From: Acidobacteriota bacterium
GTDB lineage: Bacteria > Acidobacteriota > Blastocatellia > Chloracidobacteriales > Chloracidobacteriaceae
Reading direction: 5' to 3'
Assembly: GCA_016208495.1 (NCBI GenBank)
Contig: JACQXX010000037.1
Span: forward strand, 1-64,000
DNA: 64,000 nucleotides
The position numbers and the translations under genes are program-made. Under the pieces are notes generated by a model. It made no database searches, was not told the origin of the DNA, and was given only the letters and a program-made list of their open reading frames with translations. Shown here piece by piece: positions 27,029 to 34,908 of the stretch. How positions within the stretch are numbered: the first letter of the stretch is position 1; each line of letters opens with the position of its first letter.

Positions 27029-30000
27029 TCAACGCCATTCGCCTTGCAGTTGAAACGCGGCCCAGAAGTATGGCGCCCGCCAGCGTTTGTCGCCGAGCAT
27101 CTGGATTTGGGCGGCGCGTAAGGCCGCTGCCGGACGATTCCCATCACGGAGCATTCCCTGGTAAAACTTCGTCATCAGTTGCGCCGTGGCCTGGTCGCTT
27201 ACGTTCCACGAACTCACCACCACGCGGCGCGCTCCGGCATACATCAGGCCACGCGTCAGCCCCACGATGCCTTCACCCTTGATGTCGGCGCCAAGGCCCG
27301 TCTGGCACGCGCTCAAGGTCACCACTTCGGCTGGCCAGTTGAGGTTATAGAGGTCTTCGAGCCGAAGAAACCCATCCACCGTTTCACCCTGTTCATTCAC
27401 CAGCGACAGCAACACGGCTGACAATTCCGGGCGGCTGGCATTCAAATACCCATGTGTGGCCAGATGGATATAGCGGTATTTGCTCAGTTCTGGGTTCAGC
27501 GCCGCTTCGCGATTGGCCTGGAAATCGAGCCGGATCAAACTGGTGTCACCCGTGATTTTCCGAATCGCTTCGGCTTCGACGCGGGTGCCGGGCAGGCGGG
27601 GAATCCGCAATTGCAGCACTTTATTGCCGGATTCATCGGTGGTTGGTGGGGAACTAAATTGATCCAGATGCCGGGTGATGGTGTCTGGAAGCTGGGCAAC
27701 CGATAGGTTTTGTCCTTTGGCCCGTTCGTCCCGAGCGGTAAACACCGGGTCGGCCAGCACGGCTACGCTATTGATCGTCGCTCCCTGGCTGCGTCGGATC
27801 CGACGTAACGCCACCAGCGTCGAAGCCGATGGCACAACCACGATTTCGTGACGTTCGATCAGGTACGGCGTTGATTTTGATTCAGGTTTGGGATTGGGAA
27901 CGGGAAGGGCTGCAAATGGAACAATTTGCAGCGCCCCATCCGCCACGATCACCAGCCGCTGGCCGCGAATTTCCTTTTGAACCGGCCCCAGCAGCATCCG
28001 ACTCAGTTCCGCCGCAGCTTGCGGATAGGCCCGATCAGCGGCAGCTACTCGTGCCTGATAGTCCTCGGGCGAAATATCGGTGCGGCTGCGTTCCTGGGCC
28101 AGTTCTTTGAGCGCCGTGCTGCGTTTGGTCAAGAGTTCGTACACCTGACGGGCGGCTTTGGTGAGTTCGTCCCGGCCCGGCAGTGGATACACGGCAAAAT
28201 TGCCCTGGGAAACCGCAAACAGGTGGCTTTGTTCGGCGCCTAAAACATATTCGAGCAGGATGGTGTCGGGGTCGAGCACCTGGGTTTGGAGTTCTTCGAC
28301 CGTGATGGTTCTGGCCTGGGTGAGTGAGGCATACTGCGGGCTTTTCTGACGAATTTCAGCCTGGACCTGCCGGTATTCATCGGTCAGGGTTCCGATTTCT
28401 TTTTCCGCTTCGTTCTTTTGCGCTTGGGTATGTTTCCCAGTGAGCAGACGCGAGAGTCGTTCAAGTTTATTCGTGATCCGTTTTTTGAGAGCTTGCTCGT
28501 GTTCGAGGAGTTGCGGTTCGGCGCCCTGTCGAATGTTCATCCGGGCTTCAGCCAGCAAATCCAGCAACGACCGGGCGCGGGCTTGCTCGCTGATTTGAAA
28601 CGCCTGGCGGTCATATCCATCCAGCGGGTTTTCGCGGTGCAATTGCAGCAACAGGTTGATATAGAGCCGGTAATAGTTCTGAATCCGGGCAAAAAACGAA
28701 GTTCGCAAATCCTGGCTTCCGGCACGGGCGCGAATAAACTCGACCTGTTCGAGCGCCTGTTCAAAGTGAGTTTTGGCGTCCTGTAATTGACCCACCGCCT
28801 GCTCGGTTTCCGCCAGGGAACTGAGCGCCCGGGCAAGCCCTGACCGGTTGCCGGTATTTTGCCAGAGTCGAACCGATTCGGTGAGGAGCGGCAGGCTCTC
28901 CTGAGGCTTGTTGATTCGCAGGGAAGCCCCGCCGATGTTTTGCAAGGCAAGGGCAATGCTTTCCTTATCGCCACTTTCCTGAGCGATGGTCAGACTTTGC
29001 TGAAAGTACTCCAGCGCTTTGGTGTACTCCGTGTCGTTCACCATGACCGTGCCCAGATTATTGAGGGTCACTGCCTGTCCAGACCGGTCACCAAGGCTTT
29101 TTCTGAGTTCCAAGGATTGCTGATAGTACTGTATCCCAAGCGTCGTTTCCGAAATTCGGGAGTACCCCAGACCCAAATTATTGAGAGCCGTTGCTTCTGA
29201 CTGGCGGTCTCCGGTGGCCTGCCAGATGTGTTGGGCTTGTTTGAAAAGATCAATGCTTTTGCGTGGTTCACCTAAGTCCAGGTAGACCATGCCGGTATTT
29301 AAGAGAACCAGGGCTTCGGCATTGCGATTGCCGGTTTTTCGATTGTAGGCCAGGGCCTGAGTGTAATAGTCCAGGGCTCTTTGTGGTTCACCAAGTCGGT
29401 TACAGGTGAGCGCGATGTTATTAAGGAGAATTCCTTCGGGAAACGGCTTGCCAGTCTCCCGGCAGAGCGCCAGCGCTTGAAAGTAATACTCTTGCGCCAG
29501 TTTGGCTTCGCCCAAATCAATATAGGTTGTTCCAATATTACTAATGGTCTCAGCCAGACTCGACTTGGTGCCATGGATTTGTTTGATTGGAATGGCTCGC
29601 CGGAAATAGTCCAGTGCTTTTTGCGCGTCACCCAAATTATTATAGACCCGGCCTATGTTGGAGAGAATAATTCCTTGCGATTCGTTATCATCAAACTCCA
29701 TCGAGATTTTGAGGGCTTCTTCATTGACGGTCAGGGCTTCCTGAAACTCTCCGAGTCGGTTGTGAATAATCGCCAGATTATTGAGCGTGGTGGCTTCATT
29801 GAGCCGGAAATCAACCGTTCTTTTCAGCGCCAGTGCTTGCAAATTCAACTCTTTCGCTTCTTTGGTGCGACCAAACTCCTCAATAATTTTTGCCATCCAG
29901 TCCAGGGCATTGGCTTCACCCAGTGGATCCTTGACCCGGTGAAAAACCCCACGGATCAATTCAAGTTCCTGGAGGGCGGCTTCTTTCGCTTCTTTGGTGT

Positions 30001-30511
30001 GTTTGAAATGAGTTCGGAGTGCTTGCTGGAATCTCTGCTGGGCCTGCATTCGGTCACGGTCATCCTGGGTTGCCGGGCGAAGTTCCAGAATTTGAACCGT
30101 ATAGCGTCCAGGTTCGGCCTGATTGTCAAATGGTTTCAATTCCAGATGATAGATGCCGGCCACATCCGCGACGAAGGTCAAAAAATCCGGCCCGGTGAAC
30201 TCCTGTGTGTAATCAGCCATGGTCATCTCTTTGTCGTCAGATCCGACCACGCGCAGCATGACATTGAGTTTGTTTTGGTCAACTTTGACATTGAGACAAT
30301 ACCCGGCAGGCACGTTCACGGCATAGCGATGGGTCTCACCGCCTTTCATTTCGCGTTCAACCGGTTGTGACAGCGTGAGTGTTGGTTCTTCGGTTTGTAG
30401 ACGTGGCGCTGGTATTGGATCGGCATCGGCCTGTATCTGTATGATGGGGAAGCTGACCAGGAGACACAGCAACCCGCACAAGATGAAAGCGAACTGGTTG
30501 AGCTTCGTCAT
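27029..30511 (-). CDS. Secreted CHAT-domain protease-like protein with TPR array
   Basis: 1160 aa from ATG 30511 (MTKLNQFAFILCG); the start overlaps the stop of the upstream sigma factor by 4 bp, so an earlier start is unlikely. A signal peptide covers residues 1-28. Residues about 40-150 look like a pre-peptidase C-terminal-type beta domain (ETHRYAVNVPAGYCLNV). Then come about ten TPR-like repeats (190-640; motifs such as ALDYYTQALAYNRKTGN, LNNLGTVM) and a helical linker. The C-terminal 330 residues are the CHAT domain, with the catalytic pair His1020 (HLATHGYLN) and Cys1069 (TLSACQTGLG). CHAT domains are caspase-like peptidases. Here the TPR array probably selects partners and the protein acts outside the cytoplasm. 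It is translationally coupled to an ECF sigma factor. Confidence 0.9.
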   Translation of the reverse strand: MTKLNQFAFILCGLLCLLVSFPIIQIQADADPIPAPRLQTEEPTLTLSQPVEREMKGGETHRYAVNVPAGYCLNVKVDQNKLNVMLRVVGSDDKEMTMADYTQEFTGPDFLTFVADVAGIYHLELKPFDNQAEPGRYTVQILELRPATQDDRDRMQAQQRFQQALRTHFKHTKEAKEAALQELELIRGVFHRVKDPLGEANALDWMAKIIEEFGRTKEAKELNLQALALKRTVDFRLNEATTLNNLAIIHNRLGEFQEALTVNEEALKISMEFDDNESQGIILSNIGRVYNNLGDAQKALDYFRRAIPIKQIHGTKSSLAETISNIGTTYIDLGEAKLAQEYYFQALALCRETGKPFPEGILLNNIALTCNRLGEPQRALDYYTQALAYNRKTGNRNAEALVLLNTGMVYLDLGEPRKSIDLFKQAQHIWQATGDRQSEATALNNLGLGYSRISETTLGIQYYQQSLELRKSLGDRSGQAVTLNNLGTVMVNDTEYTKALEYFQQSLTIAQESGDKESIALALQNIGGASLRINKPQESLPLLTESVRLWQNTGNRSGLARALSSLAETEQAVGQLQDAKTHFEQALEQVEFIRARAGSQDLRTSFFARIQNYYRLYINLLLQLHRENPLDGYDRQAFQISEQARARSLLDLLAEARMNIRQGAEPQLLEHEQALKKRITNKLERLSRLLTGKHTQAQKNEAEKEIGTLTDEYRQVQAEIRQKSPQYASLTQARTITVEELQTQVLDPDTILLEYVLGAEQSHLFAVSQGNFAVYPLPGRDELTKAARQVYELLTKRSTALKELAQERSRTDISPEDYQARVAAADRAYPQAAAELSRMLLGPVQKEIRGQRLVIVADGALQIVPFAALPVPNPKPESKSTPYLIERHEIVVVPSASTLVALRRIRRSQGATINSVAVLADPVFTARDERAKGQNLSVAQLPDTITRHLDQFSSPPTTDESGNKVLQLRIPRLPGTRVEAEAIRKITGDTSLIRLDFQANREAALNPELSKYRYIHLATHGYLNASRPELSAVLLSLVNEQGETVDGFLRLEDLYNLNWPAEVVTLSACQTGLGADIKGEGIVGLTRGLMYAGARRVVVSSWNVSDQATAQLMTKFYQGMLRDGNRPAAALRAAQIQMLGDKRWRAPYFWAAFQLQGEWR

Positions 30512-31077
30512 GATCGGGTTAGCTCCCTTCGTAGCCAGAGACGGGCTGAAGTCCATTCCCGTCCAATCGTTGCCGGTGAAATCCCAAGTGCCTCGGCGGT
30601 TTCCTCAATCGTCAAGCCGGCAAAAAACCGCAATTCCACAATCTGAGCCTGGGTTGGATCAAGTCCGGCTAATTCGTTGAGGGCATCATCGAGTCGAACC
30701 AGATCAATGGCCCGTTGTTGAAACACACCGAAGGTTTCATCCAGGGAAAGCGGGGCTTCGCCGCTGCCGCGTTTCTGTGCCTGTCGCTTGCGGGCGTGGT
30801 CAACCAGGATCTGGCGCATGGCGTTGGCGGCAATTCCGAAAAAATGGGCCCGGTTTTGCCAGGTAACCTGTGGACCATCAATGAGCCGCATGAAGGCTTC
30901 GTTCACCAGTGCCGTCGGTTGCAGGGTATGGTTTGGCCGTTCGCGATGGAGATACCCCGCCGCTAATCGTCGAAGTTCGTCATAAATGACTGTGATCAAT
31001 TCGGCCTGTGCCTGCTGGTCACCAGCATTCCAGGCAAGCAGAAGCTCAGTCACATTTGGTGAAGAAGGGCCATCCAT
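30508..31077 (-). CDS. ECF-type RNA polymerase sigma factor
   Basis: 189 aa from ATG 31077 (MDGPSSPNVTELLLAW). The region 2 segment, ELRRLAAGYLHRERPNHTLQ followed by VNEAFMRLID, and the region 4 helix-turn-helix, RFFAGLTIEETAEALGISPA, place it in the group of ECF factors found in acidobacteria and planctomycetes next to kinases (the TIGR02999-like type). No anti-sigma factor gene adjoins it. Instead it overlaps the CHAT-TPR gene by 4 bp and is divergent from a Ser/Thr kinase. Control by that kinase is therefore a reasonable inference, since members of this type are often kinase-linked. It should direct transcription of a small regulon, probably including its own operon. Confidence 0.9.
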   Translation of the reverse strand: MDGPSSPNVTELLLAWNAGDQQAQAELITVIYDELRRLAAGYLHRERPNHTLQPTALVNEAFMRLIDGPQVTWQNRAHFFGIAANAMRQILVDHARKRQAQKRGSGEAPLSLDETFGVFQQRAIDLVRLDDALNELAGLDPTQAQIVELRFFAGLTIEETAEALGISPATIGREWTSARLWLRRELTRS

Positions 31078-31178
31078 AAAAAATAATTTTCTGTTTGAGT
31101 AAAATCGGATTAAGTTTGCGCATGAGGCAAATATCAGCCTCGTCACTCTACCGCAAATAAAAAATGATGAAAACCGAA

Positions 31179-31390
31179 TTCAGGGTTCAGGGTTCAGGGT
31201 TCAGGGTTTGAAAAACCAGGGTTCAGGGTTCAGAAATAGAAAGAGACAAAAAGGACATAAGAGACGAAAAGGACGAAAACGTAAAAACATGGGGACTCAG
31301 ACCCTGAGCCCTGAACCCTGAACCCTGGTTTTCGAACCCTGAACCCTGAACCCTGAACCCTGGCTTTCAAACCCTGAACCCTGAACCCGA
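31179..31390. repeat. Facing heptamer arrays between the sigma factor and kinase genes
   Basis: AGGGTTC units at 31179-31232 face inverted CCCTGAA units at 31301-31390. The centre is purine-rich (AGAGACAAAAAGGACATAAG and similar, about 31235-31275). The arrays are broken by GTTTGAAAAACC and its inverse. The last unit ends 5 bp before the kinase ATG at 31396, so this block holds or replaces the promoter and leader of the kinase. Confidence 0.75.
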
Positions 31391-31395
31391 ATGTC

Positions 31396-33207
31396 ATGAC
31401 TCCACACCGCTGGCAACAGGTCAAAACCGTGCTCAACGAAGTCCTGGAACAACCGCTGGACCAGCAACTGGTCTATCTGGAGCGGGTTTGTGGAGATGAC
31501 CTGGAATTGCGCCGTGAGGTTGAATCGTTGCTTGAATGTTCCGAAGACATCGAGCCGGAGTTTTTAGCTCCAATTTCAAGTTCTTCGGAAAGTGGCTTGA
31601 CCTGTCCAGAGGAGAGGTGTCTGACCAGCCCGTTTCTTGAATCAGGAACGGTCATTGACGGGCGGTATGAAATTGAACGCGAACTTGGGCGCGGCGGGTT
31701 TAGCGTGGTGTATCTGGCGCGGGAACGGCTGTATCAGGCCGCTGGAGGCCCTCCGATTTTGCGGCCCGTGGTGATCAAATGTTTGCTTTCCGAACATGTG
31801 AGATCAGAGTGGCTTCACCGCAAGTTTCAGCACGAAATCGAAGCGCTTTCTCAGATTGATCATCCACACGTGGTTGGGTTACTCAAAGCTGGTGAATTGC
31901 CCGACGGCCAGCCCTATCTGGTCATGCCATATATTAAAGGAGAGACGCTCCGGTCAGTGATTGCCTCCCCAGGAATGCCGGTCTCCAGCGCCCTGGGTAT
32001 TTTTCAGCAACTGTGTGAGGCACTGACGGCGGTTCACACGCATGGCATTATCCATCGGGACCTGAAGCCGGAAAACATCATGCTCCAACCCCAGGCGAAT
32101 GATGAGTTTCAGGTGAAGCTGATTGATTTCGGAATTGCCCGGCTCAGCGTTTCGCAGGTTGGGGACACGACGCATCGGTCCACCGCTGTGGGAACGCTTC
32201 GCTATATGTCGCCGGAACAACTCCTCGAAGGCAAAACCAGCGTGCAGAGCGATATTTACTCACTCGGGATCATTTTGGTTGAGCTTTTAACCGGACGGCG
32301 GCCTTTTGATTCGAAAGCGCCCACGCCGTATTCGGTCGTGATGGAGTTGATTGCCCAGCAACGAAATGGAATGCCGGCACTCGATGTTGACCTCCCGGAT
32401 GCCGTCAGACGGGTGCTGGCCAGGGCGCTGGCGTTTGAACCCGAACAGCGCTGGCGTTCCGTTGCGGAATTCCAATCCCGGCTTCTCGAAAGCTTTGACC
32501 AGCCGTCAGTAAAATCACCGGTTACGCTCAAGCCATCTAGCAGGCCCTTTCGGTGGTCGCGTGCCATTCTGGCAACAATGGTGTGTGGTGGTCTTGGGGC
32601 CGGTGTGTGGTGGTACGAGACGGCTGATTCAAAGTCTCCGGCATCCATAAAGTCAGTTCCACCAGTTGTTTCTGGCGAAGTTCAGCTTGGCTGGTCGCTG
32701 ACGGTCCAAAAGTTGAAAAACGGTCAGCCGGACGGTCCCGCCTTTGAACTCTTGAAAGAAGCCGTATTTGATCACGCCACCGCCTACCGGGTGCGAATCA
32801 ACCTGACACCAACCCAAACTGGCCATGTGTATGTCATCAATGAAGGTCCTGGGAAAGTCGCCTCCGTCGAATATGTGAAGGTCTTCCCAACGCCGACTGC
32901 CAATGAGAATCAATCGGCGGTGACTGCACACCGCACGGTTCACATTCCAGAACGTGACTGGCTGGAATTTACTGGCGGTGCCGGAACCGAGACCTTCTGG
33001 CTCATCTGGTCAGCCAAACCACAACCAACGCTGGAAACGCTGCCCGTGGGGAGGCTTGCTTCGCCAGAACTTGCTGATTCGGTTCGAATGTTTCTTGGGA
33101 AAACAACTGGAACACGGAGCGAGGTTGTTTCCTCGACCCTGGATCGCACGCTGATTCGATCCACCAGAGATTTGGTTGTGTATCCGCTCCGATTTGAACG
33201 GCGATGA
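31396..33207 (+). CDS. Membrane Ser/Thr protein kinase with extracytoplasmic DUF4384-like domain
   Basis: 603 aa. Residues 1-60 are the small helical leader typical of acidobacterial and planctomycete kinases (WQQVKTVLNEVLEQP, LELRREVESLLEC). The Hanks-type kinase domain spans about 85-365: glycine loop GRGGFSVVY, Lys128 (VVIKCLL), HRDLKPEN at 220-227, DFG at 244-246, and the activation segment ending GTLRYMSPEQ. All catalytic residues are present. A single membrane helix is at about 387-406. The C-terminal 190 residues outside resemble DUF4384 (GHVYVINEGP, then FPTPTANENQS). No Shine-Dalgarno is seen; the ATG lies 5 bp after a heptamer array. It is divergent from the sigma-CHAT operon and followed by a secreted protein with the same type of domain. 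Confidence 0.92.
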   Translation: MTPHRWQQVKTVLNEVLEQPLDQQLVYLERVCGDDLELRREVESLLECSEDIEPEFLAPISSSSESGLTCPEERCLTSPFLESGTVIDGRYEIERELGRGGFSVVYLARERLYQAAGGPPILRPVVIKCLLSEHVRSEWLHRKFQHEIEALSQIDHPHVVGLLKAGELPDGQPYLVMPYIKGETLRSVIASPGMPVSSALGIFQQLCEALTAVHTHGIIHRDLKPENIMLQPQANDEFQVKLIDFGIARLSVSQVGDTTHRSTAVGTLRYMSPEQLLEGKTSVQSDIYSLGIILVELLTGRRPFDSKAPTPYSVVMELIAQQRNGMPALDVDLPDAVRRVLARALAFEPEQRWRSVAEFQSRLLESFDQPSVKSPVTLKPSSRPFRWSRAILATMVCGGLGAGVWWYETADSKSPASIKSVPPVVSGEVQLGWSLTVQKLKNGQPDGPAFELLKEAVFDHATAYRVRINLTPTQTGHVYVINEGPGKVASVEYVKVFPTPTANENQSAVTAHRTVHIPERDWLEFTGGAGTETFWLIWSAKPQPTLETLPVGRLASPELADSVRMFLGKTTGTRSEVVSSTLDRTLIRSTRDLVVYPLRFERR

Positions 33208-33235
33208 GTAAGCTGGCGAAAATTTCCGGGCAGTT

Positions 33236-33272
33236 TTAACCACGAAAAACACGAAAAACACGAAAAAAACCA
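33236..33272. repeat. CACGAAAAA short tandem repeat
   Basis: About three units of the CACGAAAAACACGAAAAAC type follow the kinase stop codon by about 30 bp. An inverted relative (TTTTTCGTGTTTTTCGTG) is at 45257-45285. Both lie in intergenic DNA. Confidence 0.6.
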
Positions 33273-33359
33273 AAGACTTACAAAATTTCAATCTCTCATT
33301 CAAGTTATGAAAAGGTACTGAATTTGAAAAACAAAGCCCCAGTCCCCAAATGGTATTTT

Positions 33360-34301
33360 ATGAAAAACACGGTTCAGATTTTCTTTTCCATCGTGCTGAT
33401 TGCAATGTGTTTATTGGATAGCAATGCCGTCCTTGCCCAATCGCCAGATGTGCGAATTGTCGAAGACACCGGTCTGAAATTAATGACCAGCCGACCAAAA
33501 CCCAAAAAGGCGCGTCGGATGAACCGCCGATACCGGGTTGTCTCACCTCCTCTGGCTGGAAAGCCCGCGACAACGGCACTTGAACTGGGTGTCACGCTCT
33601 GGCGATTGCGCCCAATGATGGCGACTGATGACCCGACGGTTCGGTTTCTGGATCAATCAGATGGCGTCGGTAGCCTGGACACCCCACCGCAGAGCCTGAC
33701 CGGAGAACGAGTTTCGACCGACACCCAGCTCAAGGAAGGCGACCGCTTGCGGCTCAGTATCGAAGCCGGCCAGCGCGGGTATCTCTACATTATTGATCGC
33801 GAACAATACACCGATGGCAGTTTGGGTGACCCCTATCTGATTTTTCCAACTACCCAAACTCGCCAGGGCAACAACCGGGTCGAGCCTGGCAGTGTGATTG
33901 AGATTCCAGCGCAGACTGACCGGAATTCGTTTTACACCATCCGCCTCAAGGAAACCGGCACGGGAAAAGTACTTGCCGGGGACGTGCTGATTTTGCTTGT
34001 CACGCCGCAACCACTGACGGAAATTGAAATCCCGCGTCGGACACTCAAATTGACACCTGAACAACTGGCTGGCTGGGAAAAATGGAAGGTCTCGACGGAA
34101 AAGCTGGATCTGGAAAATGGTGCCGGGCAAACCTATTCAAAAATTGAAAAACAGGTGGGGGCGGATTCGTCCCGGCATCTGGATCAGGGAGACCCGCTGC
34201 CTCAGACCGTCTATCGAATTGCGGCAAAACCAGGGACTCCGTTTTGGGTCACGCTGCCGCTGGTGGTGAAAAGCGCTGATTCCCGGTTATCGCAACGGTA
34301 A
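33360..34301 (+). CDS. Secreted DUF4384-like protein
   Basis: 313 aa from ATG 33360 (MKNTVQIFFSIVLIAMCLL, a good signal peptide with cleavage near VLAQ). A TTG at 33324 has a better Shine-Dalgarno (AAAGG at 33311-33315) and would add 12 residues, so the start is open. The mature protein begins with a Lys/Arg-rich stretch (RPKPKKARRMNRRYR). The central domain, LKEGDRLRLSIEAGQRGYLYIIDREQ followed by YLIFPTT and GSVIEIP, matches DUF4384, the domain type also at the C-terminus of the kinase upstream. The context suggests a partner or decoy of the kinase's outer domain. A C-terminal PxWVTLPLVVK strand follows. Confidence 0.75.
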   Translation: MKNTVQIFFSIVLIAMCLLDSNAVLAQSPDVRIVEDTGLKLMTSRPKPKKARRMNRRYRVVSPPLAGKPATTALELGVTLWRLRPMMATDDPTVRFLDQSDGVGSLDTPPQSLTGERVSTDTQLKEGDRLRLSIEAGQRGYLYIIDREQYTDGSLGDPYLIFPTTQTRQGNNRVEPGSVIEIPAQTDRNSFYTIRLKETGTGKVLAGDVLILLVTPQPLTEIEIPRRTLKLTPEQLAGWEKWKVSTEKLDLENGAGQTYSKIEKQVGADSSRHLDQGDPLPQTVYRIAAKPGTPFWVTLPLVVKSADSRLSQR

Positions 34302-34303
34302 AG

Positions 34304-34363
34304 AGGACAGGGTGACAGGGTGACAGGGTGACAAGGTGACAAGGTGACAAGGTGACAAAGTGA
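34304..34363. repeat. Octamer array TGACAGGG/TGACAAGG
   Basis: About seven 8-bp units on the plus strand begin just after the TAA stop of the DUF4384-like gene, in the same coding-strand orientation as the arrays at 16063, 18349 and 44974. It ends in GTGATAGGGGATTTTTTTC, which could aid termination. Confidence 0.8.
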
Positions 34364-34412
34364 TAGGGGATTTTTTTCATCCCTCATCCCTTGGTTCGGC
34401 TCGGAACCCCAA

Positions 34413-34480
34413 AATAGGTAGAACTACCTAGTCAAATTAGGTAGCTCTACCGATGTACTTGCCCAATTAACTCCTTATTA
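34413..34480 (+). other. Covarying hairpin element, copy A
   Basis: A 14-bp stem pairs GGTAGAACTACCTA (34417-34430) with TAGGTAGCTCTACC (34438-34451) around a 7-nt loop, followed by CGATGTAC and TTATTATTCGG. The same layout, with different but still complementary stem bases, is found at 50470-50545 and 59982-60055. The stem has an A opposite a C at position 7, as in copy B. No gene follows directly on the plus strand. Confidence 0.65.
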
Positions 34481-34804
34481 TTCGGCACGTTATGAGCCCC
34501 ATGCACTATTCTGATTTAAATTTTTCTAAAAAATTCTTTTTTTGTGAGTGAAATCGCTTCGGCTTTGCGCATGTGGTGAGCTGAAGGGAGTTTACTCCCC
34601 AGAGTGTCTGAGGGCTGTTTGGAAATACAGTGAATCCCGCGCAAGCTGATTCCTTGTGCCTTCACGTGTGTCGAGAGAGAAGTCATTTTGGTCCTAATTT
34701 CCAAACAGCTTCTCAGCCGGTATAGCTGAGATCACTGTACCCCAGTATTGCCTCCAAAGAATCCCTGCTTTCAATCTCTCAAACCACTTTCCTCAATCAA
34801 TTCA
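34481..34804. other. Intergenic region with no supported gene
   Basis: About 320 bp of AT-rich DNA with no convincing reading frame. A T-run (TTCTTTTTTTGTGAG) at about 34540 and a small hairpin CAGCCGGTATAGCTG (about 34712-34727) are the only visible items. Confidence 0.5.
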
Positions 34805-34908
34805 ATACCATTTTGGAATGGGATCCTCGCATTAGAAAATAGTCAAGTAATTCAATAAAATAGACTTAGTGAACTACTGACTACTGACTACTGACTACTG
34901 ACTGGTAT
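34805..34908. mobile_element. MITE-like 104-bp element, copy 2
   Basis: From ATACCATTTTGG to ACTGGTAT, exactly 104 bp, with the interior seen in the other copies (GCATTAGAAAATAGTCAAGT, then TAATTCAATAAA and TTAGTGAACTACTGACTAC). Near its right end GACTACT is repeated four times. The right end overlaps the 3' end of the minus-strand regulator gene: the codons for IPVSSQ and the TAG stop come from the element. Confidence 0.7.

Noticed and set aside
29381-30370. 329-codon plus-strand frame inside the CHAT gene
   Set aside because: It is antisense to TPR codons of a clear secreted CHAT protein, with no ribosome-binding site or recognisable domain.
34516-34704. 62-codon minus-strand frame between the MITE and the hairpin element
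   Set aside because: No ribosome-binding site, no recognisable pattern and AT-rich intergenic context.
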